A stretch of DNA of 64,000 bases from Drosophila persimilis (GCF_003286085.1 NW_020825298.1:9176001-9240000); one strand, 5' to 3'. Shown: positions 26,926 through 40,200, counted from the first letter of the stretch. The notes: generated by a model from the sequence alone, not told the origin. Numbers and translations are program-made.

Positions 26926-28229
26926 ATTAATTTGTATGAATTTTCTGCTGTTTCATCGGATTTTAAGCAAATGAAACGCATTCAATTCCCTGAAAAAAAT
27001 GCAACCAAAAAGTGCACAGTTTTTGTACTCATAAAGGGCTTATTCCAAAGAGTTTTTCATGCCACAACGTCATTTAATGAAAATAATCCTCAGGTAATAG
27101 GATTTTCATTTAAATGTTACAATATGTCAAAGAAACGTGGAACTGTAACGTGGCTTATGGTTCATAGAAAAGGCTGCCAAAGAGGGTTCATGGCTTGATG
27201 TTTGCCCTCTTTTTCAGCTGGAAACATCATCATTTCTTAAAAATGAGCTACACCAAGCCACAAGGGCCCTTTCTATCACAAAGTTCCCCTTTCTCCTTCG
27301 TTCAGAAGAAAAAGAAGAAAGAAAGAAAGATCTAATAAGTTACGCGACAAAGAGGAGATTTATGATAAGAACTGAGAACTGGCGACGCCTTTTGCGCATA
27401 CAATTTCAATATTTCTTCATCTTCCAAGAGACCCAACAGCCAGCAGCCAACAGCAGCAGCAGGAAAGTGTAAGAAGAGTGTAAACGAAGGCCCTTGAGGA
27501 GTGGTGGGTGGTGATGGTTTCCCTTGTGGCAAGTAAATTGAAAGAAAGTCTCACTCAAGTGGCTGACAGCATTTTGTATCTGCTGCCTCAGCATCATCAT
27601 TTTCCTCACATTTTCCCTTTTCTTGTTCTTTTTTTTTGTGCGGATGTCTGCGGATGCGCTTTTAAATTGGAAATGCGATATGATGGCTGCGGCTGCGGCA
27701 GCGGCAGCAGAATTCTATGGGGGATCTATGGTGGAATAGAAAGTTGCTCATACGCCCCGTGGTCCGAGTCATTTAATGTTTCGCAAAAAGCCATTAAAAA
27801 AACACAGACAGCCAGCTGAAAAGTTATAAACAGTTTTAACACTTGCATACAAGTCGTAAAAGTCGGCCATAATTTTGAGCAATTTCTGCCTGCAAAACAT
27901 GCAATTAGACGGGGCCTTATCCTTGGCAGGAAAGGGGAACGGGAAGGGTGAAAGCAGGGGTTAACCCTGAATTCAATTTACTGAAATTATGTTTCTCATT
28001 AGAGAGAAAAACGCCATAACTTTGAAGATTATTCGGTTTTAATTGGGAGCTTTCAGGAGTTTTCCGGAGTTTCGTTGCGGGGAAAACTTTTGCAGATGAA
28101 CATTCACGTAGAGCGGGGGTGTGTTTTATTGGTTGCAATTTATAATAGCTTGTTAGCTTTTCCAAGAACGGAATGTTACAGAATTTTACTGAGTTTTCCA
28201 GCCACATTTCTGAAAAGAATCAATTTCAA

Positions 28230-28454
28230 GCGGTTTAAAACGCACACGCTTGATAGTTGAAGCGTTTTAAAACGCATTCTTTTGAAATTCAAAGCGTTTC
28301 AGAACGCACTTCTTTTAAAAATGGAGCGTTTTTTAGTCGGACTCGCTAGGCTGTTGAAGCGTTTAAAAACGCATTGGTTTGTCTTTTGAGGCGTTTAAAT
28401 ACGCATTGGTTTGTCTTTTGAGGCGTTTAAAGACGCGTATGCATTTATAAACGC
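28230..28454. repeat. Right array of 32-bp palindromic units
   Basis: Cores start at 28230, 28262, 28294, 28326, 28359, 28391 and 28423, with a degenerate one near 28441. The spacing is 32-33 bp. Two adjacent linkers are identical (ATTGGTTTGTCTTTTGAG), showing recent unit duplication. Confidence 0.8.
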
Positions 28455-29617
28455 TCGCATGCAGCCGCCGCATTGTCCGTCTTTTTCCTAATATTTAATT
28501 TAATATAATACCCGCCATAAAAGTAATAATAGTGGTAGTTGTAGAATATCTGATTTTCTCCCTCGGAATATGTCGCCTTTCGCCGCCCGACAAATGAGAG
28601 TCGTTTATGGTCTGCGCTGCCATTTGGATAACTTTTTTCTGCTCCCTCCGCCATCCCCTCTCTCTGGCTGACCTTGAAACCCCCCTCCACTTCGTTGGGT
28701 GCATGAAAACGCGTAGTTACATCTATATCTCTGTATATTCTATAGATATCGTGTAGATATATTTGTGTGTAATGGTTGTCTATATTAAAATATTGAATGC
28801 CAACAATAAAACAGAGCCATAATGCACACAGGAACACACACACACACGCACATGCGAGTATCTACATACTTGTATGAGCATGCATCTGTATCTGTGAGAT
28901 ACTATACATATAATTCCGTTTGATAGTTAACTGTCGAAAGCAGCACTGGGCCTGGCCAATGCCATTGGGCCATCGAATGAGTAGCACGCTTGCTTTTAAT
29001 GGCCCTACGGCTCTTGAGCTCCCTCCCTTCCCCCTCTTTCGTGTAAAAATTTCTGCGAAATTATTGTACTTAAATTTGCATGTTAAAGGTTTTCCGTTTC
29101 TGTTGAAGTTGTTAGTAGTAGATTACAATATGTGCTGAATTCTCTGTAAAAGTAAATGTCATTTATTTTCCCAATTGAACAGAAAATTAAGTAGAAAAAT
29201 ATCATTCAGATCTAGAGACTATAAAACATACGACTAGCAGCCATCGAACCTAAACAGATGAATAATTTGCCTTATCAAAATGGTCAATATTTACCTTCAA
29301 AAATTAATTTTCGCATATTTATTTTTTAAGTTTTTCAGTATTTTATTATGTTCTAGTATTTCTTTGTTGTTATTTTGTTTGTTTATGTTTTTTACACTTT
29401 TAATGACTTTTAATACTCCCCCATCCTTCAGACGCTATCTAAAAGTCTATAAAACTTATCTTTAATGAATTTTTCCAAACTTAAAAATTGTTTAAATACG
29501 AGTAATATTATCTAACAATAATTAAATGTTGCTGCTACGGGAAGTCGGCTTAAAGGCGGCAGCTGTTGCAGCTGCTGCTCCTCTTGTTTAATAAGAGTTA
29601 TCACAACAAAACCGTGT

Positions 29618-29620
<3 letters not shown>

Positions 29621-29660
<40 letters not shown>
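29621..29660. repeat. (TG)20 microsatellite
   Basis: Twenty uninterrupted TG dinucleotides; likely length-polymorphic. Confidence 0.95.
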
Positions 29661-29664
<4 letters not shown>

Positions 29665-30728
29665 TTGTGGGGGATCATCAAGTGCGTGTGGGGGGTGTGC
29701 AACCCTATCACTCCTGATGCGTGCTCTCTTTTATCTTCGCACTTATTCCCCCGACTGCCGGGAATCCCTCTCTTCGCATCTCTCCTCTGTCGAGGTTGTT
29801 GATAATAAAATATAGCTGAATGCACGCGCCCCGCAAATGTGATAATCGGTATTTATTTATTTATTTAATTTCAATTAAATTCGTTTAAAGAAAAGATCAA
29901 GAAAAGGCAGGCAAACGTTTTTTCGTGAGTGATTTTTGTAGAGAGAGAGAGAGTTATCTATGAAAAGATATAGCTACACATCTCCTATATGTTTTATTCT
30001 CTTAAGAACTTTTTGTAGCCCGTATCTTTGCATAAGAGAATTCTATGGAAAGATACACTTCTCTGTTGATGGTTGAAACGTTTTGATATCTAGTATCTGA
30101 AAGGTACAACCTATCTCGTAGATTTTATGCTCTTAAGAGTGAGAAATACATATATTTGAATAAAAGAAAAGTTTCGCTATCTATTTGATAATGTATCTTG
30201 AAGATACACACACCTATTGTATCTCATATATTTTATGGTAGTTGCCTCTTAATCTGTTGTTTTTGGTATTATGTGGGACAATGTTTTTCTTTTCTGCTGT
30301 CTTTTAGAATCTTTCTCCCTCTCTCTCTCTCTTCTCCTGTGTCTCTCGCTCTTTCTCTCTCTCTCCCTCTTTATGCCTTGCAACAGCAACAGGTTATTGA
30401 TCCAAGAAGACAATGTTTTGTAGTTTTTTGTTGTATTTCTAGAATGCAAATAGCATTTGCTTCTTCTATTTCGTCCTTTTTGGCAGTCCTTTGGCCCTAA
30501 TCGACTTTGGCTAGTGTCGTGACGCGGCGGCCACGTCTAATGATTACAACCCAGCGCCCTCTCCCCCCCCTGCGTTTTGGCCATGGCTTATGCTTACGCC
30601 ATGCCATCGCTTGACTGGACGGCGGCGAGTGCCTCAAGTGCCGCCTGTGCTGTAGCCCTTGTTTGCATTGCCACGGAATATATGTGTATGTGGCAGATAC
30701 TACAGATACTACAACTGTGTGCAATCGT

Positions 30729-30904
30729 ATAGATACAGATACAGATACAGATACAGATAGAGGTACAGCTATAGATATAAGTGTGTACATGGTATATGGC
30801 TTTGTTATCTGTTATCTGTGTTGGCCTCTGCCTGGCCGCCTGCCTGCTACTATCAAAACGGTGTCCAAACTGTTCTGTTTGTATCTGTATCTGTATCTGT
30901 ATCT
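30729..30904. repeat. Inverted pair of ACAGAT / ATCTGT hexanucleotide repeats
   Basis: About five ACAGAT units (30731-30760) are followed some 120 bp later by about four of the reverse complement (30881-30904). The two runs could pair as a stem. Confidence 0.7.
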
Positions 30905-33587
30905 ATGTGCGCCGAAAGGTGTCTGTGTCTGTGGCGTGCGCCATTAATGAACATCGTTTGCTTATCCCCCAGACGGACTCCACTCCACACTCAGGTTTCA
31001 GTGCCCCTGCCCCCTGCCCCCTGCCACTTGCCCCTGGCCCCCTGCTACGTACTTTTACCTATGCTATTGACATAATATAAGCGTGCTCTCTCTCTCTCTC
31101 GCTCTCCCTCTCGTGGTTCTCTTTTTACTCTATTTTGTGGTTGGGAATAAAAATAGTTTTTTGCTCTCTCTCTTTCACTCTTTCTGCCCCCAGTTGCTAG
31201 GTGTACAAAAAAAGATACAAATGTGGAAAAGGAGCTGAGGAGCAGAGGATAAAAAAGGAGGTGAGATGTAAACGAAGAGCAAAAAGTAGCAGAAATAAAT
31301 GAAATAAAAACCATGGGGCACCCACGGTGCGTATGGGTAATGGCCGGCCGCAATACACATTGCATATGCAACATGTGCAGCATGTGCGGCACGGAGCATA
31401 TAGCAAGCCACAAAAAAGACGTTGAATGAGTAAAGTGGCTCTGGAGATACATAGATAGATTTTTCAGAGCCTCTACCGAAACGCTGGACAACACTGCGTA
31501 TGTGTAATTTTTTGCAGGGAGGAAAGGTTTCTTTTATGAAAATCAAAACTGTTTTTTTGATTGAATCTGAATAGTTATTCATAAAACTCCCCCTCAGGCT
31601 CCCCCTCAGGGCCCCCCCCCCCATCACTTGCCTCCTCCTCTCTGACAGCTGGTTGCTTGTTGCATGTTGCCTGACCGCCGGGCGAGGCCACGAGTGACAC
31701 TTGACAGCAGAAATGATTTCATTTCCGCTCAACGACAATAGAAATCATTTCCTCTGCTTTTACTGAGAAATAAAATGAAATGAAGCAGATTGAAGGGCTG
31801 TCAAAGGATTGCACAACTCTCGCAACTTGCAACTGCCGCTGACAGGGCCACTGCCTCTGCCACTGCCACTGCCGCTGCCGCTGTCACTGCAAGTGTCACT
31901 GAATTTCAGTTTCTACTATTTGAATAGATAGAATGATGCAAGGGGAAGTTGATGATGGGAATTGTTGCTGGCTCTGATGCTGCCTCTGCCACTGTATATC
32001 CTGCCTCTACTGCCTCTGCCTCTTCTGCTGCTGCTAATGAATGTTGCAATGCGTTGATTGAAGGATGAATGCTGGAATTTATGCTGACAAGAGGAAGCTG
32101 CTGTCAAATGGCAGACATTACGTAGGGAAACTCTTCAGAGATACGATTTTATATCACAAATCTGGAAACTATTCCCAAAAATGTTTAAGAAATTATCCAT
32201 TACGATAAATATACATACGAATATGTACGAATGCATCCTTGCCAAATATCTTCATATTTTTGAGGCGCTGTAGGCAATCCTTTGAAGGTATATTTCCTTG
32301 CATCTCTTTCTCTTATTCTCTATTCTCCTCTCTTCCCTCCTTTCCACTCCCCTCTCACCTCTCCCTCCTCTGCTCTCCTCTATGTCCTGTCCACGGCTGT
32401 TTGCTTTTGGTCGCTTTTTGAGTATTATTGACGTTTCGGCGATGAGAGGCAGAGTCGAAGTCGATTGTTGATTTTACTTAACTGACACTTTCCTAGGGAT
32501 GGCATGGGAATGGGCCTACCGGTACTCTGTGTACTCTTTCCACGTTCCACGTTCCGTACACCGCAATGCAGGCAGAGTGTCTGCCGACAGCCTCCTCCTG
32601 CCCCCCGCCCCTGCCTCTTCTTACTGCCCCGTTACGACAGCTTGCTCCTGCCCCTTTGCCCCTCTGCCTCTACAGCGACATTTTGGAGTCTTGTTTGTTT
32701 ATCAATTGGCGGCCTGTCTGTCGCTGTCCCCTCTGTCCCTCTCCCTCGTCTCTTTCAATGAGTGTCTCGGCCAACAATTGACTGTTGGCGACCCCAAAAA
32801 GCGTTAATTGAATTGCCTCTCAGCATATGGAGAAAATGGCAGCAGCAGCAGGCAGCTAACCTTTAACCTGAACTGAACCCTAAGAAAACACTAAGGAAAA
32901 TGATCAAAGCAGAAGATAAACTCAAATGTTAAATAAACTATAAATATGGAATTGTACAAGAAAAGTGTTTTTAAATATAGAATAATATGAAATAATTTGA
33001 AAATAAAAATATTTAATTTGAATAGAATTCCTATAATATTCACATAATACGCTACTATTTGAATATATTTTAATAAATTTATTTTAAAAGGTTTTTTTTA
33101 CCTAATTTAAAAATAATATTTAAAAATACTTTTTTTTTCTGAACATTAATGCTAAAATCAAAGTGAATTCTATTAAATTTCTGCCATGTTTTGTATTAAA
33201 AAAGCGCATATTTAATTGCATGTTGAATATGGGTGGCATTTTTCTCTGAGTGTATGTGCCCTTGAAAATCCACACATTCTGGTGCAATCGATGATTGCCT
33301 GTAGATCAAGAACAGGAATGGGAATACTTCTTCGCTTTAAAGGGCCACAGAGTCTCGCTTCTCTCTGCTGTTGAAACATTTGGCTTGCATATTCTATAAA
33401 TATAAATTTATTCAGGGAGAAACTCTCGGAAGAAACTCTCTTCTGGAAATAGTTTGCGGCTAAAACTTTTGCTGCGGCCATCAGCTGTCTGCAAAGTTTT
33501 GGGGCAAGGGTCATCGCGTAGTGGAAAAGAAGAGGGTATTCCCGTATCCTCTGTCCCTCTCTTTCTCTCTCTCTCTCTTTTTGAAAA

Positions 33588-33593
33588 TATAAA
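33588..33593 (+). promoter_or_regulatory. Candidate TATA box of the proximal Pde11 promoter
   Basis: A TATAAA lies directly downstream of a CT/GA tract (33560-33580). About 28 bases downstream is an initiator-like TTCAAC (33615-33620), followed by A-rich leader-like sequence. An almost identical TATAAATTTATTC occurs about 186 bp upstream (33400-33415), so the word may be chance. No transcript start evidence is available. Confidence 0.3.
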
Positions 33594-33718
33594 TTTATTC
33601 AACGAAACGCAAACTTCAACAGGTCTTCCCCTTTGTCTCTCTGTCTCTCCATTGAATAACTGAATAATTTGTCAAGTAAATAAACACAATAAAAACAAAA
33701 ACAAGAAACACAGTTATT

Positions 33719-34093
33719 ATGAAAGTTCAACAAAGTGAAAAACCAACAAAAAACAACAACAATAGCAGCAGTAGCACCTCCAGCAGCAGCACCCGTAAAG
33801 TTCATAATAATATTGATACGAATATAACGAAAAAGAAAAACACAAGTGATCAAAAAAACCAAAGTTTACAAATCAATCGAAAACTCGAGAATTTGCAACA
33901 TTCGGTAACATTCTGCGGTTGTGGCTGCCACTCTGCGGTGGCAAGAAAATCACCAAAATTGATACCACAACAACATCCCCACCACCAACAACAACAACAA
34001 CAGCAACAGCAACAACAAAGAAATATAATTTACGTTTTGCTGCCGAATTGCTCAAGTTTGATAAAATTCAATTCATTAAAACGGAGGGTCTAA
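33719..34093 (+). other. Upstream open reading frame in the probable Pde11 5' UTR
   Basis: A 124-codon frame starts with ATG and ends 23 bases before the Pde11 start codon, in a different frame. It is Asn/Ser-rich at first and contains a run of Gln. If the leader starts near 33.62 kb, ribosomes would meet this frame first, which should lower Pde11 translation from this transcript. I see no domain that argues for a functional protein. Confidence 0.4.
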
Positions 34094-34116
34094 CATTCGC
34101 ATTGCTGGCGGGCCCC

Positions 34117-34279
34117 ATGGGCCAAGCGGCAAGTATGTGTCGATTTCGTGGTTGTCGCTACAAAAATAAGAATAAGAACAGCAACAAGCAGCAGCAGCAG
34201 CAACAACAGCAACAGCAACAGCAGCCAACACCTTTACCCAGTCCCCAATTGCAACATCAGTCCGAGGCGGCAGCAACAG
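34117..34279 (+). CDS. Pde11: Pde11 coding exon 1: acylation motif and polyGln
   Basis: Encodes residues 1-54 plus one base. The start MGQAASMC fits N-myristoylation (Gly2, Ser6) with a nearby Cys8 for palmitoylation. A basic stretch follows ([13 protein letters not shown]) and then a run of about 13 Gln. The donor is CAG then GTGAGG. The joined codon to exon 2 is GGC. Confidence 0.8.
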
Positions 34280-37200
34280 GTGAGGTCTTAGCCGGGGAAG
34301 CCTTAAATGTTCTGCGTGTCTAAATAAAAACAAACAACAAAAAAATAGCAGGGCTAAACCAAATTTAGAATAAATTTAGTTTAAAAAAAAATGCGAACTT
34401 CACGCTAAAAAATAATAAATGAAAAAAACCTCCTGGTGGCTTAATTTATTCAATAAATTTTGGTTTATGGATTAATTATTTTTTCCAAAAGAAATAAATT
34501 TAAAAAAAAGGTAAACCTGAAATGGGAATTTTTACGAATACATTTTTTGTATATAAATTAAATTCAAAAAAAAAAATAGCTAAGAATGAATTTTACAAAA
34601 ATTGTTATTCAATTAAAGAACCTCTGAAATTAAAACTTAAAAAAAAGAAAAGGAAGAAATAATTAGGCTATGACCTTGGACTTGCAAGGCAAGAATTCAA
34701 TATAAAAGATACAGGTACAAAGATTACAGATATCAAATAAAGAGCAGTCTCTAAAATAATGGAGTTTCAAGCGGAATCATTCCTTATTTCCCTTCAGATA
34801 GAAAAAGCAACGAAGCTTAAATAAATGTAAGAGTAAAAGGTATTTCATCTGCAATCCTTGGCCTTTTACAGGCACTTTTTACGCTTAAAAAAGTACAAAT
34901 CTCTTGAGGGAAATGTTGAGTTTCTGCCACCGTTCAGGGCATGAGAATATGTGAATAGTTTTCCACATACTCGTACATATACTCGTAAAAAGTCACTCTA
35001 TTCTTAAACTTCAAGCAAATAACATAAGAAGACTCTTTTGTAAAAGCCAACACAACAGGTGAGAAATTGCAGAGAGCTGGAGAGATGTTGCTATGGGAAA
35101 ACCTTGGGCCATGTCTTGGGAGATTTTCATAAATATTTTGTCACCAAAGTTTTTTGCACACTTCAGAGTCGACTTCAGCGCCAAAAGAGCAAAAGCCAAT
35201 CCATAAAGGAGAGGAAAGAAAAGGAAACGGAAGAAGGAGAAGGATGTGTGGATATCTAGCTTATTTCATATACAGAAGCTCCAGTCTCCAGATTCCAGTC
35301 TCTCCTTTTTGCCACTGCCCCCTGGCCTTGGCATCGACCCAAGCCTCTCAGAGGAAACTGAGGGAAAAAATTGCTCTCTTTTGCACATTTTTCCATTTTG
35401 CCGTTTGCCAACATTCAATTTGCATTTGGTTTCGTTTCGTTTCACTCAAGAGAAACAACAATGCACACTACAAGCACTACAGCCACATACACATGTTCAT
35501 GCGACTACTGGCACATGTATTTATGTATGTATATGTATGTGGAGGTAATACCCTGGATAAGGAGTGCCATAACTTTGAGGAAAACTTTACTTACACTTGG
35601 CGGTGCATAGGTGGAACGGATGGAACGGATGGATGCCTTGTGTCTTCTTTTCCAGTAGTTACACGGAGCAAAAACTTTTACAAAGAGCTTAAAGACTTTA
35701 AGGTTTCCAAAGAAACAAGTTAGAGTAACCTGTAGAGTGCTTCACTGCATCTGCATCATTTTGTTCCCCTCGGATCTCAGTAGATTAGTTTCCAAAAGAT
35801 AAAGGTCGGTGTACTCGACTTTTGTTTCGAGATGAATATAGACGAAAGCTACACACGGAGGCACACGTGCCTCGACATTAAGATAGCCAAGTATCTAAAT
35901 AAATAGATATATTAAGGCAAAACATAACTGTACTCCCATGAGTACCGGGTATTCAATTGATATATATACTGCCGTCTTTTTAGAGATGTATCACCCGAGA
36001 GACTGCCCTCCTTCCCAAGAGGAACATCTCGTCTGACCAGAGATTTCAAATTAAGTTTTCTATAAAGAAAACTTCAGAGTTCTAAAGAAAAATCTATGAA
36101 ATCTTAAAAATCAAGATACATTTGTAGATTCTAAGCACATTGTGGATAATTATGTAAAATAAATCAAATTATTCTTTGAAATAGAATTTCCTGAAATATC
36201 AATCTCTAAAATTTGTAAGATAAATGAATGAAATATCAGAGATCTTAGCAGAAAAACTATCCTTTGCTCAAGAGGAATATTGAAAAACAATCAATCTTCT
36301 TCTTTTCTTAAATTTGCATCTCCCAGATACTTGGGGTGGGGTGAACGGGAATGGTTATTTATTAATTAAGGCTTGAAATATGTATCTGCCGGAGGAAGAT
36401 GTCTGGCAAATGAAATCAGAAACTGAAATCATATAATATTCCTCCCCAAAGAGTGTATTCCATTCTTCGCATAAGAGTCCCCCGTCCTCCATTTCTTTTC
36501 TTTTCTTTGGTATTTCCTGCTAAAAGAAAAACTCCATTGCAAATGTTGTATAAAAATAATGCTATTTTCCCAAAGAGAGAGAGAGAGAGAGAGAGCGAAA
36601 GTCGTGCAGAATCAGGGAGGGAGGGGCAGAGGCAGTGCCAGAGGGTATAACAATCTCCCATGAGTCCATGGGGAGGGGGCAGGAGTGCAAGGAAAGATGG
36701 AGAAAAGTAGGGGCCATATGAATGTCTTACATAAAGCTGACGCATCAAACCGCAGCAAAGTGTCGGCGACAGTGGGTGCTGCTGCTGCTGCAGTGCTGTG
36801 GCAGTGTGGTGTGTGGCACCACCCACTCGACACACACGACCGCCGCTGTCGACTTGTCATTTGACTTCGAGAGCAGGAAATAGCCAAAGGAACTCTCCAG
36901 ATACAGATACATTGGGGGGGTGTGGGAGGAAGGAATGTCTGCCAAATGTTTTGCAGCAGCTTAAGCATGTTGCATGTTCAGTGTGTGGCAAGGCAAATGC
37001 AGCTTAAAAGATTAAATTCTCTCTTTCCCCCGCTCTTGAGGCAGTTTCGGTTGCTGCTGCTGCACCATAACATGTGTGGCATGCAGCAGCATCTCCCTTG
37101 GCACCCCCCTAAGGGATATTAATATATAACCACCCCTCACCCGTCTTGCAACATTAAGTAGCCAACTTTCCGACTTAGTGGCAAAGCTTAAAAGCAAAAG

Positions 37201-40200
37201 ATACAAGACACACAGCAGAAGTATCTTCTCCTTTTACCCGCCAATTATCTGCGAGATGCTGAGATGCTTATCTGCGAGATGAAAATTCCTGGGCAGACAC
37301 ACACAAATCGTGGAAGGAAAAGCTGAAATTAATGCCAAAGAGAATCGCAAATGGAATTGCAAGAAAATCCAGCCCCAAGGCTGTGACGGGACCCCCCCGG
37401 AAAATTATGACAGAGAAAATACTCTGCCATTTTAATCGAATTTTCTATCTTTTACAAATTTCTGGGAAATAAAAGATAGCAATTCTAGGGACAGATGACG
37501 CAGGCATGACTTCTTGAGTGGAAAATTATGAAAGATGTTACGTTTATTAAATTAAAAATTATTTGCTTCTATTTGGGGAGGGCCCGCGATCTTCTTGGGG
37601 CAGCTTGAACCAATGGGTTTCTCTGGAGATTGTGGAAGGATAACCCTAACTCCCTTTTGGGAATATTTATAAGCAAACGATCATTCTAATTGGCGCATTC
37701 ATCAAATAAAGGAAGTCGTTTTCCGAGAAAAAAATATACGAAAGTGCATTAAAGTAATAATCTCGTTTCACTGTCACAATATGGACCTGCTGCAATCCTT
37801 TTTCTTTACCGAGAGCTGTCGTTGGAGTATCGTATCCAGTCACTCGTTGGATCTGTGGCAGCACCAACTGGAACAATGGTTGCAGCATCAGGGATTAAAA
37901 GCAAAAACTGTTCTTCCTCTGAGGCAACGAACAACTCGACGTTCAGGCGGAAAACCCCTTAGAAAAGGCCACAAAGGAAGATGATTTTCAAGATTTTCAA
38001 GATGTGAAGAAAACCACTGGAGTGGCAGAGGCAACTCCGCTAAAGCCGTGGAAGAAAGAACTAAATCATAAATTTCTAGAATAATAACAGTTATGACTTA
38101 AAAAAAAAAATATAACTAAAAAAAGAATACCTTGTTTTTTTGTTGTTCCTTCGTTTGAAGGAATGCATTCAAAAATTGCACAACAAAACGAAAAGATAAA
38201 TAATCGATTTAAATAAATACCACAGAAAACCCATAAAAAATGTACTCTTAACTGAAACTAAAGTAAAGATAAATATCGAAAAATACTTGAATAAAAGACC
38301 TTGGCTTTGGATAAGCTTGGGCTTCAAGGAAAATCCAAAGGAAAAGCCAAAGGGAAAGCCAGAGTCAGAGTCAAATTGTCAAGTGACAAGAGCACAAGTC
38401 GTTTGTTTGTTTCCTTTTGGTGGGAGTCGAAAAGTAGAACATAAATCATATTTTCCCAAGGAATAAATAAACCAGACAGCAAGGCTCTAGAACGAGGGGA
38501 GAGGGAGGGGGTAAATGTGGAAAATTAAGAGAAGCAACAACAAAGGTTTTCCTCAGCAAAGGATGGTGTTTGACTTTCCGTCAGACTGTTTTTGGGGGCT
38601 TCCTGGGGCATCCATTCTCCAGACATCAGTTCATCAGCTACTGGGCTGCTGCTGGCTTGTCGGTTGATGTATCTTTGTATCTATTTTTAGCACTTAATCA
38701 GGCGCTCAACGGCAGACAGACAGACACACATACATCTACACTCGTACCGATAAGATACTTATGTTGCAAGGAGTCAATAATTCACGGAAATTGCCAATAT
38801 TTCCGGTTAATGTTGAACTTGAGACACTTTTTAAGGGCAGGCTGTCGAATGTTATTTATTGAACATTACGTATACGCCGCGCTGTCGAAAAAAGCAGGGG
38901 AGGAGAGTCCTCCTCGACACTTAATTGTTGCAAAGTGGGAAACTGGAAGAGAGAGAAAGGAGTTCGTTCCCTAGAGAAGCGACAAATTGATGAGCTTCCC
39001 GAAAAGCAATTGAACAAATTTATGTGATTTTGCTCTCAAACCCTCGAAACCCCCGAAAATTGTGGAAATTGAAAGAGGAAATTGCGACAAAAGTGGAAAA
39101 AATAGCGAAAAATGTAAAGAACGAAGGTTTGGATACTCTTTCAGATGATTTTCTTTGGTAAATAGTAGATAAAATGGTGAAACGATCTTTCGATCCTTGA
39201 GAATCCACAAAATTATGAAAAAAAGTCTTGTTATTCTTCCAGATTTTTCTTTAGGATATATCCATTGAAATGGAGTACAAAGAAAATGGTAGAAAAGAAC
39301 GGAAAAACCTTGGCATACCCTTGGAAGATGCCTTTTTTCTTTGGTAGAATGTCTTTAATTTTTCTGAATTTTGCCACAAGTTTCCATCAATTTCTCATTG
39401 ATTTCTTGAGTAAGGAACAGATTAGGAGTATATGTAAATAAATATATTTCCTACCCAAGAATTTACTACGAGATTGTGTGCAGTGTAATCCTCCGTTGCC
39501 TTCTTTACGATCTACCGTTTGTTGTTGTCCACTGCCAGTCCCAGTCCCAGTCCCAGTCCCATTCCCGTGCATGTTTATTCTTGTTCACTGCCTGTCCCAT
39601 TGCTGTGCATGTGCCAGTGAGAGAGAGAGAGAGACGACTCGCTCAGAGAGGATCCAAAGGTGACGAGATGGTGAGAGCGGGCGTTGAGCGTGTTGCTCTG
39701 CGATAGTGGGTGTGGGTTAGAAAGAGAAGGAGAGGCAGGGTAAAGCCAGGGCTTTGCGATGCTGAGAGAAAGAGCTGTTGCTTTTGAGTGATTCACGGAG
39801 TAATCCGTGATCCGTATTCTACTAGAAACATACTCTATGTGGCGTATAGTTCTTTGTGCTTCCTGCTTTGCCAACTTGCTGGCAAAACGAGGCGTACTCT
39901 CATCTGCTGAAAGGGTACCAAAAACAGTGACACTTTTGCTCTGGGATGTGATAAATGGATGGATGGTGGCATCGCTGCTGGTCACGTGCCGAGTGGCGTG
40001 TGCCTTAAAGGATATGTCCCATGTATGACCCACATTTGCATTGCAAATGTGGCATCAATCGAGTGGCAGGAATGAGATGTAAGAGAGACAGAGAAACGGG
40101 GCATTCCAGTGTGAAATAGATGTGAAAGAGATGTGTGGCCGAAAGGAATGCTCATAAAACTGTCAGCACACTCGCATGCCACATGGCGAACAAATTACCC

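Larger units (their letters stand above)
26600..28470. mobile_element. Foldback-like element with inverted arrays of 32-bp palindromic units
   Basis: Two arrays with a 32-bp period flank about 1.3 kb of unique AT-rich DNA, in opposite orientations. Each unit has a 14-bp palindromic core close to GCGTTTTAAAACGC and an 18-bp linker. Linkers of the left array, reverse-complemented, resemble those of the right array (both end CTTTTGAG). Tandem repeats inside inverted arms are the hallmark of Foldback/Galileo-type elements. I see no transposase and no clear target-site duplication, so the boundaries are approximate and the class is inferred from architecture only. A 99-codon open frame at 26899-27198 shows no recognisable domain. 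Confidence 0.45.
28471..33587. other. Gene-free region upstream of the Pde11 first coding exon
   Basis: No coding exon is supported. It contains CT tracts (30316-30366, 31085-31110), a TG repeat, an inverted pair of hexanucleotide repeats, a second group of AAGATAC-type motifs at 29950-30220, short CTGCC/ACTGCC repeats at 31830-31890 and 31980-32030, and very AT-rich DNA at 32930-33190. Confidence 0.5.

Noticed and set aside
26725-28436. Regular 32-bp palindromic repeats resembling a CRISPR array
   Set aside because: Linkers are themselves repeated and the context is a fly genome with no cas genes. The inverted pairing points to an element or a site array.
38570-38974. 134-codon plus-strand frame in Pde11 intron 1
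   Set aside because: Mixed composition without domain or splice support; a chance open frame is more likely.
39575-40033. 152-codon minus-strand frame in Pde11 intron 1
   Set aside because: No domain, biased Ser/His composition from simple repeats, and no splice or leader signals.
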